A DNA stretch of 64,000 bases from Adiantum capillus-veneris (GCA_014529385.2 CM043948.1:75478791-75542790), one strand, 5' to 3'. Shown: positions 10,319 to 22,440, counted from the stretch's first letter. The notes: a model not told the origin generated them from the sequence alone. Program-made: numbers and translations.

Positions 10319-13300
10319 ATGGAGGAGCAAATGCAACAACCAAAGTCAATGGCAATATCGGCAAATCAAAGGAGTTATGATGCAGCTTCAAGCTCATTAA
10401 TAACAGTCAAATCAGTTGGCGTCACGTTAGAGTTAATAGGTCAATTCAAGGACTTTCCATGCTACATGGATGATGCAAATAATCACTATCTAAAGTCTAA
10501 GCAAAATGCTCCAAAAAGCCCAACCATACAAGTTGTGGAAGTAGAAGAAGCTACCAGCATGGCTAAATCGCAAAAGAAACTAATGAAAGATTGTTTAGGA
10601 TCGGTGTACGTGAAGCTCAAACTAGGTATTGAGTTGGACATAATAAAATTGGACAGGCAAGATCTTCCAGAGGTTAGCAGTTTTTGAGTCACTGTGCACT
10701 TGATAAAGTCAAATTACAAGGACAAAAACTATAGCAGTCTCTATAGAGATATGGAGGGTAGATGGTACAAAGCAGAAACACCTCAACAAGCAACGGAAGA
10801 GCCAGATCAATGCTTCATAGCTCATGAAGATGGTTCAAAGTTGGGTTACAAATACATGTCGACAAGTGGTAATATTTACCGCGTGATAATGAGCTTACCT
10901 TTAGCTTCCAATGCAGATACAGTGGTAGCTCAGAACAGAGAAATCACTCAAGAGACGGGGCCTACTATAATCAATCTGCCAAAAAATGAAGACACAGTAG
11001 CAGGAAGGAATTCCTTGAAGCCATGTGTAAACGACAGTTGCCTTCAACCACTTCAGAAGTCAACAAGCAACCTAAACCAATAGCCCTTCATTGGATCCAC
11101 GAAACGAGATGGAACGATCCAATTTATGTAGATTCTGATGGACAAATATGGGTTCAAGTCACGGGGGTAAGGACATTTAGTGAGTCAGTTCCTAGGACAC
11201 TGTGGGCAACGCGCATTGGAGACAAGAGCTATGATATAGATGGAAGATTCTATGAATTAGATCTTATTGCAGATAAATTCTCGGAAAGAGTTGCAGCTTT
11301 CATCTTGTCACCCTCAACTCCACAAGACCAAATTGAGCGACGGACACATGACGAAATGATATCTAACCAGGTAAATATTGGTCACACTGCCACTATTGCA
11401 CAAAGTCAATCACTAGAAGATAGGGAAGTGCACTTTAAAAGCTCTAGGCTTCCACTGACACATGATCAGACTTTGAATTTGTATGAGCACAATTCAACTC
11501 CTTTCATTACACAGATGAGTGCCACAACACAACATTCACAGGTACAGAACACTACACATGAACCACAAAATGCACCAAGACAAACACACGTACAATCAAT
11601 GGAAGAATTAGTTATTGAGCTAGAATGAATTCACAAAGACCTAGCTCAATCAGCTGAGCTAGATGACAAATCTAGAATATCCACATCTGGCATAAGAAAG
11701 ATACCTCTTACAGATAGGGACCACTCTCGGATGGGGGGATTCCAGTCTCCACCTAACTTACTGCCATCAGAACAACCCTATCAATTGCAAACAACAAAGG
11801 AAAATCACAACACTCTCTTACAATTCAACGGAAAACAGAAGCCACATACCGGCTCGAGTCGACAACATAGTCCTAAGACTATATAGAAGCATGGTCTCTA
11901 TATATCACATGTTGATAACAGACATAGAATTTAAGTTGGTCATTGAAGTAGGAGCTGAAACGACCATCTACCAGGGTTATAATGGAAGCTATTACAAGCT
12001 TCTTGAAGATGCCACAGTCGAAAAAGATAAAGTCAAACAGTCAAAGCCATCGTCAGTGTTGGTTTTTAAGTATCTACATGTCATGCTGATGACATACTTG
12101 ATCAAAGATACTATGGGCAACGAATACCAACAATATTATGGACAGATACCTCAACCAGGTATATAACAAATAGGAATAGATGGCCATTGCTACATATGTG
12201 GCATTGATCATCTAATACCCAATTGCCCAGTAAAACTGCACTTAGATATGATGAAGCAGCAAAAATAAGACAGCATCAGACTGCAAGGAGCTGAATCATT
12301 AAAGTAGATGCCTCCAAATAGAGAGTTGCGAGAAAGAAAGCGTATCTTGTCAAAAGATACAAGAGACAAACTGATGACTAAAATATTGGAGGTCAAAGGC
12401 GTCAATGATATTTCAATTGAAAATCAAGCTGCCAAAAAAGATCAGCTACAAGAGATGGTCTCAAATAGCTTGGAATTTTTCAAGCCTGAAGTCGAAAGAT
12501 CCGACAAGGATGCAGCGGACGGTTCAATGTCAGAGGAAGTGGATGAAGGTATCATCTGTGATCAAGAACCAGAGCAGGTACGGGCAGTCAAGGACTTGCC
12601 ATTGAAGAATGCAACAAGCAAGAATGTGGAATCAAAGATTCTACATAATAATGCTAATAGCACAAATAATTCATTGCTAAGGGATGTACCTCGAAATTCA
12701 ACAAAGCTAGAGATCAAGTCTCAAAGCCAAGAAACAGACATCTCAATGTGTTCAAAGGAAGACTTGAATCAAAAGGCAGAGGTGGTCATAAAGTCAGATC
12801 GTAATATTGTCTCACCAATGGAAGATGCCAAAGAACCAAAGGTGACACAAATCACAATTAACTTGAACAATCAGAAGCAAATAGTGCATCAAGCACATGA
12901 AGCCTATCAAACGACCTACAAACAGATCAATAAAGAGAAATGTGAACCAAAGGCCACGGTAAGCATTGCATCTAGAGAAAAGAGTCAACATACTTCTGTC
13001 CAACTGGTAGAGGAAATTAAAGAGTCAAACGGATTGTCAAAAATAGAGGCACAAAGGAGTGTTCAAGTCAGTTTAGATGCAAAAATCACCAAAGCATGTC
13101 ATCCACAAGCAAAGGTACAAACTTCCCAATTCATTACCAGCTAGTCGTTTATCAGCAGAAGACAAGGGAAAATCAAAAGTCCAAGATAGCTTATCCTCTT
13201 CCTCTGTAGAACAGAAGTCCAACAAGGAGGTCACAAATGCAGCTAAACAATCAATGCAAACAGCAGTGGATTCAACACCCCAGGAAAAGACAGACCAACA

Positions 13301-14213
13301 ACCTAGACAAAAGTATAAAAAGGTCTTTCAGCAAAAATACCCAACCCAGAGTAAACAAAGACACAAGCAGCACATCAAAACCTATGTTGTGGCCAATGAC
13401 ATCAATGTCAAAGATTTAGTTTGGGTAAATGATCCTAGTCCAAACAATTCAGGTAAACAAATGGGATGGATCGCCTCCCAGTATAGCTTAGAAGAGCAAG
13501 GCTACTAGAGTGGTCATCCAAATGTTTGGTTACCTAAACCAAAGATATTAGGCTATATAGTAGCAAGTGGCTTCAAACCAAAACAACAAACAGGTAAATC
13601 AAGATCAAATTCAACTCAAAATAGGAGATCGAACAACAGGGCTAGAAACAGGTTCAAAAACGATTTTCAATCTAGAAGGCCTACATATCTTCAAAGGAAT
13701 TTACCAACCGTGATTCCCAAAGATGGCAAGGAACAGATACATTTGAATACAAAAGTACATACAAAAATATTTGTGCCATCAAATATACTTCAAACGCAAG
13801 GATATTACATAGGACAAAAACAAATCTGGCTAACCAAGGCACCAAGACCAGATTTTACACAATTGGAAGATAATTACATCTACAAACAACGGCATATCAA
13901 GGATAAAAGTCCAAAAAGTCAATATGTCATCTGCAATAATAAGCCAACAACAAGTAACAGATACATATGGATGCCGAAGCAGACAAATGAGCAGAAGAAG
14001 ATTGAGGTCATCTCCAACTTCCAACAAAATGAAGTTAGCCAATCTTCTCAGATAATGGATCAAAGGTTTAAACAAGAAATTTTGACAACCAAGGTCACCC
14101 AGGTATGGCAGAAAAAACCTACTTTTCCAATATGGTCCTTTAATAACCCTCTTTTTGAGGATCTGAGCTCTAAATGTCTAGATATATACTTTGCTGAGAG
14201 CTCAAGACAGTAG
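10319..14213 (+). pseudogene. Decayed gag-like ORF of the non-autonomous element
   Basis: A coding-like, A-rich stretch of about 1300 codons, broken by several stops and frame changes (10319-11083 and 11891-13144 share one frame; 11023-11628 is in another). No known enzyme is recognised. A short motif recurs at least six times: aromatic or hydrophobic residue, a few residues, usually G or N, two residues, then Y or W (for example MEGRWYK, DSDGQIWV, DIDGRFYEL, YNGSYYKL). A zinc-knuckle-like C-x2-C-x3-H-x4-C lies at 12188-12226. A basic, Q/N-rich C-terminal part holds four W-centred repeats (VWVND, VWLPK, IWLTK, IWMPK). Position between PBS and polypurine tract plus the knuckle suggest gag. The function of the repeated motif is unknown. 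Confidence 0.6.
12188..12226 (+). other. Variant zinc-knuckle motif
   Basis: Reads CYICGIDHLIPNC, that is C-x2-C-x3-H-x4-C. Retroviral-type knuckles are C-x2-C-x4-H-x4-C, so one residue is missing between the second Cys and the His. It shares the frame of the gag-like region and follows a stop 19 bases upstream. Confidence 0.6.
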
Positions 14214-15121
14214 TCAAGCCGAGAAAATGTCAAGCATCGGGCAGCTGAGCCGATAAATGAGCAAAGCGTTAGACCTAAGCTTCAAGTCCTAATATTTTTC
14301 TGTGGTCTATGAGTCTCGCTAATTACGCTATAGCTCAGCTGGAAGAGTTGAGTGTAAATATATCAAGTCGCTCATGCTGGATAGGTGAGCATAGTCCGTG
14401 TATTATTTTAATCATGGTGGAGAGGCGAAGTGCAAAAAAAAAACACACACACACGCACTTGTGCACATTAGGAGAGTGGCAACCATTGCGTCAAACGCCC
14501 TTCTCAAGAGTAGTGGAATCTTGTAAAGTGAATTTAACTTTAATTTTTTAGCTACATTAACTCTGAGGAGCACCCATCATACTCTTCTCTCGCACAACAT
14601 AATCTTACCCATGCATAAATTTGTGCAAGCATATCGAATGTCCCATAATTGGACATTTGCATTAGGCACTCTTTATTGTTCCACACATGCACACACCTTG
14701 CAGGTACACGCGGCAACAAAACAACTCCAGACTCAAGGCATATCATCGACCTTTTCAGGGGACAGAAGGCTTACACAATTCACTTTCACATTATTTATAT
14801 AAGCCCACTCAATTCAGTCCCTAAATACCCATCACTGTATAATCCCATAATAAGAACACATACCTTTGGGCACTTTTTCCCATGAGGTTTTTCCCCATTG
14901 GTAATCCAGGGTTTCTAGACCCTAATGTAATATACATAGCCATTTATTTTACTTTTTCCCATAATAACTCAAGCTAATTGCTTCCACTTAAACCCACATG
15001 CCTATTCTCATATTACACCAACAAGTCAACCAAACAGCTTAAAACTCAAAACATTCACCACCAATTTCAAATCTCTCCAGTGCCAGCCAAACAGGCAGCG
15101 CACGGGGACGTGCACTGAAAT
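14214..15121 (+). other. Non-coding 3' region of the non-autonomous element
   Basis: No coding signal. Positions 14331-14347 read TAGCTCAGCTGGAAGAG, which closely resembles a tRNA D-arm/A box, but no T-arm or B box follows at a tRNA distance. The rest is A/C-rich and ends at the polypurine tract. Confidence 0.5.
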
Positions 15122-15133
15122 GGATCGGGGGAG
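15122..15133 (+). other. Polypurine tract before 3' LTR
   Basis: GGATCGGGGGAG immediately precedes TGTTTGGCGG. A G-rich purine run against TG is the usual junction in plant LTR elements, and it is the basis for placing the LTR start at 15134. Confidence 0.65.
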
Positions 15134-16115
15134 TGTTTGGCGGCTAGGTCAACAGTGGCCAAACACACCGGTCAAAGATGCTATTTACTATTTTTAGTAA
15201 ATGCTAACTAGGCCAGATGATGTGGATGCGAAGTAAAGATGAAGATGAAGAAAATACAAGCAACAGATGCAGAGAAGAGTTGGAAATGATGACTATCTAT
15301 GGAGTTACGGTTACAATTACCGGTCACTTAAGTTTTAGGATTTTTCGTCAAATGACCGCAAATGCGGGTTGTAATTATGTTTTGGGCTCATCAAGAGTTC
15401 CAAGTTGTAAACATTGAGCTATATTTAGATCCTAGGCAGTGCAGATAGCAGATTAAGTGAGTTTGGCCATTTGGGTGCCCGACCACTTCTAAAAAGCCTA
15501 GTGAGTATATAACTCAAAACACACAATGTGAAAGGGGATTCTTACTCACTTGCGATAAGCTTTGTGAAGAAGGTGATGGCTATGGAGTTCTTGAGCTCTC
15601 TACGCGCATACATGGACGATTCGATTTCATGCCATAGCTACACTCTATCCTCTTCTCTCTCATTTATTGATTGTGTAATCAATGCTTGATTAATTAAAGA
15701 TTAGTGTTGCTTTTGTCGATTAATCTCTCTCTAATTTCATGTTTCACTCTTGTTTAAGCATGCTACTAAGTGTGTGTAGGTTTGTGTAGAGTGTGTGTGC
15801 CTGGCATGGTCATTCTATGCTAACCTATGCTCATTGTGTGCTTGATTAGAGTCGGATTAGTGATTGATTAGTGAGTGGTGAGCGTGATTAAGCTTGTGTG
15901 AGAGAGATTAGGCCAAAAGTTAGAGTAAGTAGTGTGCTTGCTCCTCGTAGCATCATCATACCATCTCCATAGCTTTCTTTGTGTGTAGGTTTCACCTTCT
16001 AACCCTCCATTTCGCACGCACAAGCCTCTTGTGTGTTTCCATGCCCTAGCCGGATCGTACTTCTCGGATTGACATTATGTTGATGTTCTCCCTATGCTAG
16101 GATGACGTCCCAACA
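15134..16115 (+). repeat. 3' LTR of the non-autonomous element
   Basis: Begins TGTTTGG and ends CCCAACA, about 982 bp. The last 313 bp match the end of the 5' LTR with about eight differences; the first two thirds do not. A TATATAA at 15506-15512 is a possible promoter. The LTR start is less certain than its end. Confidence 0.65.
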
Positions 16116-17741
16116 GCATTAAATCCCCATAAATTTCAACTTAGCGCATATACCTACCAAAACATTGCCGCCGAGCTCCATTATTGACAACTAAATAGTG
16201 CATGAGATGAAATCCCAGACAAGATGCTCCTAAAACACTCACCAATCTATTAAGTCTACAATATTCAAGAACCTTGTTGAAGCTCCAAAACTCCCAAATG
16301 GTCTATTGACCGAGGCGACCAAACTACTATAGAATTCGCCCCCGGTGAAACTTTACCTGCTCATATCTTGGTTGTTTGAGCTCCGATTAGCAATCTGAAA
16401 AGACAGATGCTCTCCACAAAGTGATTTCTTTAGCCTCATGCATTCATATCAACTTTGACCCTTCATTAAAAAATATCAAATCCAGTACGGATCTGCAAAC
16501 CATCTCGAATTCAAACTTCCATAACTTCTTTACCACCATCGCTCCAATTGATGAGCCCTAAAGATAGGCATGGAGAGCACATCAAAAACTACAAATTTAA
16601 CTTATTAAATACTTTCATGATTGCTATCTATGTGTGAATATTGCTTCTTTGTAACACTAAATAACTCCTATCTGCATTGGGTTCCCTTAGTTTGAGGCTA
16701 CATTGATTCTCCGTCTACAACTAGAAGCCCAATGCTTTCTCGGTTGACCCCGGAGACCCGAGCACTCCGATATTTTTGGTGAACCCGACGCAAACTTGAC
16801 CAAGGTAGATGAAACCACGCATTACAACAAGCTAGGATAAAGAGATGCAGCAGATTTATATGGCGTTAATGGCTGCTATTTTGCAATAGCAGTATGCAAG
16901 TCAAGTGCATAATATGAACCAAAATTTCGATACTGGCTTGTAAACCAAGGAGTGGGAGCTAGGACAATCTACAGAAAGTGAACTAGGTGGATTTTAAGAG
17001 TAGAATAACACATAAATTTGTCAAGTATAAGAGTCAACAATGGGAAAGAGGAAATCCGAAGCGCCAGATGACTGAAAACGAGAGATGTTGCAGTAGTTGG
17101 CCCTTGAAAATGCCAAACGCTCATTTTTTTATCACCATGGGATTTTTTATGGTTATGATCTAGTAGGATACTTGTAGTGCTATGACAAGAAGCTGGAGCT
17201 GCATGGGGTGCCAAAAGAGAACAAGATTCTAAAATTTGACAGGTTTGTGATCATAGATTTTATTGAGCGAGTTCAGGAGCTTCAACAACAACATATGCAT
17301 AGTTGAAGCGAGTTTCAAACTGTAGTTATTTGAGAACGTTGGGATCCAAGCATGTATGAAGATGATGATTATTGTGTTAATATGCCTACCTGTGTGAAGG
17401 TTTGCAAGCAGATTAGGGCTAAGCTAGAAATTTCTATTGATGAATGCTTGCTTGAGAATGATAGGATTATAGGATAAAGATGATGAAGAGGTTGTCCAAG
17501 GTATCATTGCAAATCTTGGAATTGTGGATTCCATGATCATTAATGGCTAAAATGGAAGACTTACAGGGTTGAGAGAAGCATGAGGATTTAGAGGGTCAAT
17601 ACACACACGAGGGTTCACAGGGTGTGGATGTACATGAGCATCTACAAGACTTGGGTGTGCCAGGTTTGTAGGGTTTGGATACACCAAATTTTGAGGGCTT
17701 GCATGAGCAATACTATGTGCTTGAGGATATACAAATAATAT
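16116..17741. other. No gene seen; old LTR-like text
   Basis: No supported ORF. The stretch at 16330-16570 ('gtttgagctccgattagcaa', 'cataacttctttaccacc') is phrased like 20880-21400 and 50350-50420 and is probably decayed LTR sequence. At 17340-17540 a degraded frame without known domains precedes the Copia fragment. Confidence 0.4.
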
Positions 17742-18400
17742 GTGCAGAGACAACACAGGAGATATGCTATCACTTTGGATGATGTGGGAGAAGATGTAGC
17801 GTATGTGGCTACGCATGACAAAGATGTCGACTTTGCTTCCATGTTTACTCTTGCTTTCTTTATGTCAATTTTTGATGACACATTACCTTTGCATTGGATA
17901 CTAGATGTGAGTGCTAAATTTCAGGTCACGCCGAGTCGTGAGTGGTTTAGCACATATGCTAGTGGTATGCTTGGACGTGTGTGTCTAGTTGATGGTTCAA
18001 TACATGAAATAGTTGGTGCAGTAGATGTCAGACTATTATTGCCAAGTGGTGCATCATACGTGTTGTGCGATGTACGCCATGTGCCAAGTTTGATCTAGAG
18101 CTTGATCTATGTGAATCAATTACAAGACAGTGGATGCCAAGTAGTGTTGGACGAGCACAATTTCAGATTGCATCGTGGACAACTAGTCATAGCGAGAGGT
18201 TTTAGTGTTGGCATGATTCATGCAATGCAAGTACGTCACATACAAGAAGATACAATTTTTGTTAGCACGCAACCATACAGAGAGATGAGACATGTATCGT
18301 TTGCGGCTAGGTTGTATGATGCCTTAGTTTGTGAGCATGTCACATGCCAGTTGTGTAGACAGTCGTGTAACATGGCATGTTGTTTGTGGATGCAATGACA
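17742..18400 (+). pseudogene. Copia protease/GAG-pre-integrase fragment
   Basis: Translation gives HWILDVSAKFQVTP in place of the Copia protease signature W(I/L)xDSGAxxHxTP, followed by VRHVPSLI, as in Copia-A1 (DVRHVPSLRKNL). The pre-integrase-like region from 18102 has GCQVVLDEHNFRL and GQLVIARG. The catalytic DSG has become DVS and stops interrupt the frame, so it is dead. It is more divergent than Copia-A or Copia-B. No LTR was identified around it. Confidence 0.8.
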
Positions 18401-19077
18401 AATATGGATGGCTTGAGCATTTAGGATTCATCCATGATTCAGTCATTCATGGATATGATTAGGGTAGAGGTTGATGCATGTGAGTTGGAGCTAGGCATTT
18501 CTCTTTTCCCACACGGTTGAGGACAGACAAATGTTCTTGGTGCCCATTTGCAATGTGATGGACATGAGAATGGATTCCAAGGATCCGAGTTTGGGTGTCA
18601 AGGTGATTTCCATGAGTGTTTCACACTCTTCACCATGATGGACTTGCTAAGGGAGGCTTCAAGCTCCTTTTCTTCTACAAGCATGGTCTCTATTCTCTTC
18701 ATGTTCTTGGGTTTGTGTATGTGCAAATTGAGTGCCACAATTTCATCTATGAGCTCGTGGATCTGGGCTTGAAGGGACACAAATCTCGCTTTTTATTGAG
18801 CAGAGATGTCCTTCCTTGGCCTGGCTGCCACAACAAGGAAGCTCTTGTGTGGGTGAGTTTTTGGTGTCTCGGGGGTGAACATCTTCACCTTGGAGCTTAA
18901 AGTGATTGTTGGACTGGATACAACCAAGACATGGCTAGATCTTTAGGGTCAGGCTGTGAGGTGTCCACTTGTGCTAGAGAGTACTGACAGGGGACTGATT
19001 ATTGCCAAGAACAAGATATGGGTGTCGAGTATACTGCCGAGAGGAGGGTTGTACTACCGACAACAAGCTAAGAGGTG
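18401..19077. other. No recognised gene
   Basis: Short frames on both strands (for example 18598-18780 minus, Leu/Glu-rich and coiled-coil-like) have no family resemblance I can name. Probably decayed element DNA. Confidence 0.3.
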
Positions 19078-19380
19078 CAAATTGTGCTGGCAAGGAGGTG
19101 GGGCATAGACGGTGTCGTGCTGTGGCACACGGGTCATGGGAAAAATGCTATGACTCCATTTTTAGATACATTATAGAATTTCTAATAATATACATAATTA
19201 CATATATGTTATTTACCTACATAACCTTCAAATTGTGTTGGCAAGGAGGTGGGGCAAAGACGGTGTCGTGTTGTGGCATAGGGGCCATGGGAACAAATGC
19301 TATGACTCCATTTTTAGATACATTATAGAATTTCTAATAATATACATAAGTATATGTATGTTATTTACCTACATAACCTT
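19078..19380. repeat. Two-copy tandem duplication, period 151 bp
   Basis: 19078-19228 and 19229-19380 align throughout, starting 'caaattgtg(c/t)tggcaaggaggtggggc' and ending 'tacataacc'. There are only a few substitutions and one indel, so the duplication is fairly young. Confidence 0.95.
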
Positions 19381-19504
19381 CAAAGTATCTAGATCGTATA
19401 TCTATCATGATTATACTATATTTATCTTATTATTTATTTTTATCATATTTTATTTTATGTTTTAAATTAATATTACTTTCTATTGGGATGCATACAAACT
19501 CTTG

Positions 19505-19640
19505 GACACTGTTTTCAAAGTTCATTATCATGAGTACATGCACCATGATATGTGTATTCTTGGAGCCATAAAGACATTCAAGGTTCAAGGTCATGCTTGC
19601 ATACGCCATGATGTGTGTATTCTTAGAGCCATAAGGAAGC
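19505..19640. repeat. Degenerate tandem duplication, about 63 bp
   Basis: The segment 'catgat(a)tgtgtattctt' with 'gagccataa' recurs at 19544 and 19607. The minus-strand translation repeats YGSKNTHIM twice. No protein family is assigned. Confidence 0.75.
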
Positions 19641-19727
19641 TCAATGCAAAGGGGCCCATTTGAAGACTTTTGTAGAGAGAAAAAAAGACATGTTCTTGTG
19701 GAATTTTTGGCTTCCACTTCTTTTAGT

Positions 19728-19871
19728 AACACATGCTACACAAATTATGCACCAAGCTAAGGATGTGCTATTGATGTGCACATTATTTTAGTAGTGGCTA
19801 ACACATGCTACATAGATTATGCACCAAGCTAGGGATGTGCTATTGATGTGCATACTATTTCCTATTCACAT
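19728..19871. repeat. Two-copy tandem duplication, period 72 bp
   Basis: 'aacacatgctaca' followed by 'attatgcaccaagcta' and 'ggatgtgctattgatgtgca' occurs at 19728 and 19800 with few changes. Confidence 0.9.
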
Positions 19872-20286
19872 TGTATAGGGCCTTGAGTTTTCATTTAGGA
19901 GTTCCAAATTGTATAAGCTAGAGAGCTCAACTTAATCCCATAGTACAAAGTCTTGGAGTCCATGGATTTATAAGAAGCTCTTTTATGCAAAGAGGAATCA
20001 TTTTTAAGTAGTCATTCTTGAGAGCTCACTCTTGAGTGCTCAATCTATGGATGGACTAGCCTTGAGCTTGATGCCCATGCTTAGAAAGCTAGTGCTAATC
20101 TTTTGTAATTAGAGAATCTCTTCTTGATTAATCTAATCTCTATGGGTATACCTATCTCCTAGGTGCTTTCCATTCAGAAAGCCATATGACTCCTAGACCA
20201 CAAAATCATCTAGGGCTCTGCTATTTTCAAAGTTCATAGGACATTTCCATTATAGATGTAGTAGTGTATGGCTGCTAAGTGACTAT

Positions 20287-21740
20287 TGATGCTCCAACAT
20301 TGTGGTGATGAGAGTCGCAATGGAGATCCCACATTGTGGCTAGGAGAGGAAAGTGTGTAGGTCTATGTCATGGCTGAAAATGTAAGAGAAGCAAGTTCAG
20401 ATGTGACCAAAAGCTGAGCACGCTGGAGAAGGGGAATGGGGAACACACCCGACACACATGCAATGGCCCCTATATAGCTCAGGGTATTCACAGCACCCCT
20501 ATCCTCTCGAAAACACCTTCAAAACAAGCAACTCACACTAGGAAGACCTCGCGTGCACTTCGCCCAATGCACACGCTTTGCACAATCCTCAGAAAGCTAC
20601 CACACCAATATTGCACCCCTCTTTGTTTTTTCTTTAGGCCAACGAAAAAAATTCCTTTTTTTGGCAGTGGGCGCCACTGCCCTTGCTTTTCTTTTCCTTC
20701 CTTAGATCTCCTTGTTTTAACTTTGCCTTGAAGTTCCTAATTTGACCTTTTTCACCTTGGAGTCCAGCCACTCTTTTGTTTTTTCCAACTCCAGCCCCAC
20801 TACTTACCTTTTGAATTTACAACCAAAGTGGTTGGGTAGCTCGTTTCCCACATGGTCGGTGCTCACTGCTCACAACACAACCAGGGCTTGCCATCCGAAT
20901 TTTCCGACTATGTTGCATGGGGGGTCCATTTGCCGGCCCCAAAATCCTCGCGTCTCCCCGGCATTCCATACCATGGCCTCCGAAAACATGTCCAAAGACG
21001 GGGAAAACCACCCGATCCCTTTTCGCCATCACCGCCTATCAACTTGAACTGGGCCCATCTCGATGTCCATAACTCCGATCAACGAGCTGCCAATTTCGGT
21101 GGACTCCCAACATCGAAGGCAATTTTTTAGAACCCTAGCAACCTCAAGAAAACTTCTCTGTGCGCGCTTACCAATGTGGCTAGTGAGCATGTACCCGACC
21201 CTCGGTAAACATTCCACAGGCCATAACTTGCCCGTTTGAGCTCCGAATGGCGAACCGAAAAGACTGGCATGATCAACAGCTCGAGTGTTACGCGTGTATT
21301 CATTGATCCCATTTTTTGCCACCTATCTATACCTGCCCTGTCTGTCGGCACCTGCGAAGCCTTCTAACTTCGGACTGATATATCTTTCACACCGAAGGCC
21401 CGTTTGACGAGCCGTTTGGACGGGCTTCTAGAGCATCTCGAATACCACATTTCGGGGCACATTTTCCACATCTTGAACACCGTGAACTACCGTCATCATT
21501 ATCTCTCTTTGGAGGCCCCCTGGCCTAAAAAACCACTTTAAGCATACATTTCCGTTGCCACTCTCCTGCCGAGGGTCTTCATACTTGCTTTAGCCCTTTG
21601 CCATGCGCATGCCAACATACACATCATTGCATTGTACACTTCCTAGCATAGACCAACTTTGGTTGCACCAACGCTAGTAGTGTGTGGTACTCAGACTCTC
21701 AAACTTGCAGGGAGCATAATGTACACAATTGATTTGACTG
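20287..21740 (+). repeat. LTR-like dispersed repeat
   Basis: Both ends (20287-20420 and 21681-21740) have inverted counterparts at 54155-54372, where they lie side by side. The extra 1.26 kb here (about 20419-21678) is GC-rich text typical of plant LTR interiors, including a possible TATA ('cccctatatagctc' near 20465). No coding capacity is supported; the GC-rich frames at 20742-21322 have no domain. Exact LTR borders and a TSD were not found. Confidence 0.6.
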
Positions 21741-21759
21741 TTGTCGATTTTCCCAAAGC

Positions 21760-22440
21760 AAGTGTATAAGTTTATTTATGGAATGATTTGTTGCCATTTT
21801 GGAGTCTGTTTAGAGCTAGTTATTGTTCAAGCAAGGGTGTTTAAAGATAATGTGGTGGACAATCTTACAAAATCCCCTTGAAGATCAAGGACATGTTTGC
21901 TACATCTTACCATCCTAAGTGTAATGGACCTGTTGAAAGCATTAATGGATTCTTGAAGGAGATGTTGTTCATGTTGGTTGAAGATCATCCAGAGGACTAG
22001 GACGAGTATTTGGATAGGACATTATGGGCATACAAAGTCTCTTAAAATAATGCTACAAGTTTTACACCATTCCACATTGTTTATGGCAAATCAAGTGTTA
22101 TGCCTCTACCACTTGATTTTGTTCTCAAGCATACTTTAGCCCAAGGTGAGCAAAAAGAAAAATGGTGGATTAGCCTTCATTCTCTTATTTCTGCTCTAAG
22201 TTATAATATTCAATGGTATGAGGAGAAAATGAAGGGAAGGATAAAAGTATTCAATGAGAAGCTATGAACTGAAGGCTTCAAGAAAGGCATGCTTGCGATG
22301 TGGTACAACAGTGCTTTTGACACAACATTCCAAAAATGTTTCAAGGAAGGTGGGAGGCTTCTTTCATTGTACATGAGGCTTTTTGAAATGGAATCTACCA
22401 ATTGAATGGTACTTTGCATCTAGATCCAATTAATGATTTG
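21760..22440 (+). pseudogene. Ty3/gypsy integrase C-terminal remnant
   Basis: The translation contains ATSYHPKCNGPVESINGFLK, matching the gypsy integrase core end (usual form SYHPQTNGQVE), then EYLDRTLWAYKVS and FTPFHIVYGKSSVMPL. In-frame stops occur at W and T positions. Upstream, a degraded 'FGVCLELV' matches the region before the second catalytic Asp. The Glu of the D-D-E triad (PVESINGFLK) is kept. No ORF survives. Confidence 0.85.

Larger units (their letters stand above)
419..16115 (+). mobile_element. Large non-autonomous LTR element (LARD/TR-GAG type)
   Basis: Excluding nested Copia-A1 the element is about 10.1 kb. Its 5' LTR ends at 7296 and is followed at once by a tRNA-Asp-type PBS. 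A polypurine tract precedes a 3' LTR at 15134-16115. The interior has a long leader, a decayed gag-like ORF with a zinc-knuckle variant, and no protease, RT, RNase H or integrase that I can find. The two LTRs agree only over their last 313 bp, and 5 bp flanking the ends (cgcca, gcatt) do not match. Either the element is recombinant or the left boundary is wrong. Athila or other Ty3/gypsy affinity is inferred only from the PBS. Confidence 0.7.

Noticed and set aside
20742-21351. GC-rich overlapping frames on both strands
   Set aside because: They overlap each other, lack domains and lie in an LTR-like repeat.
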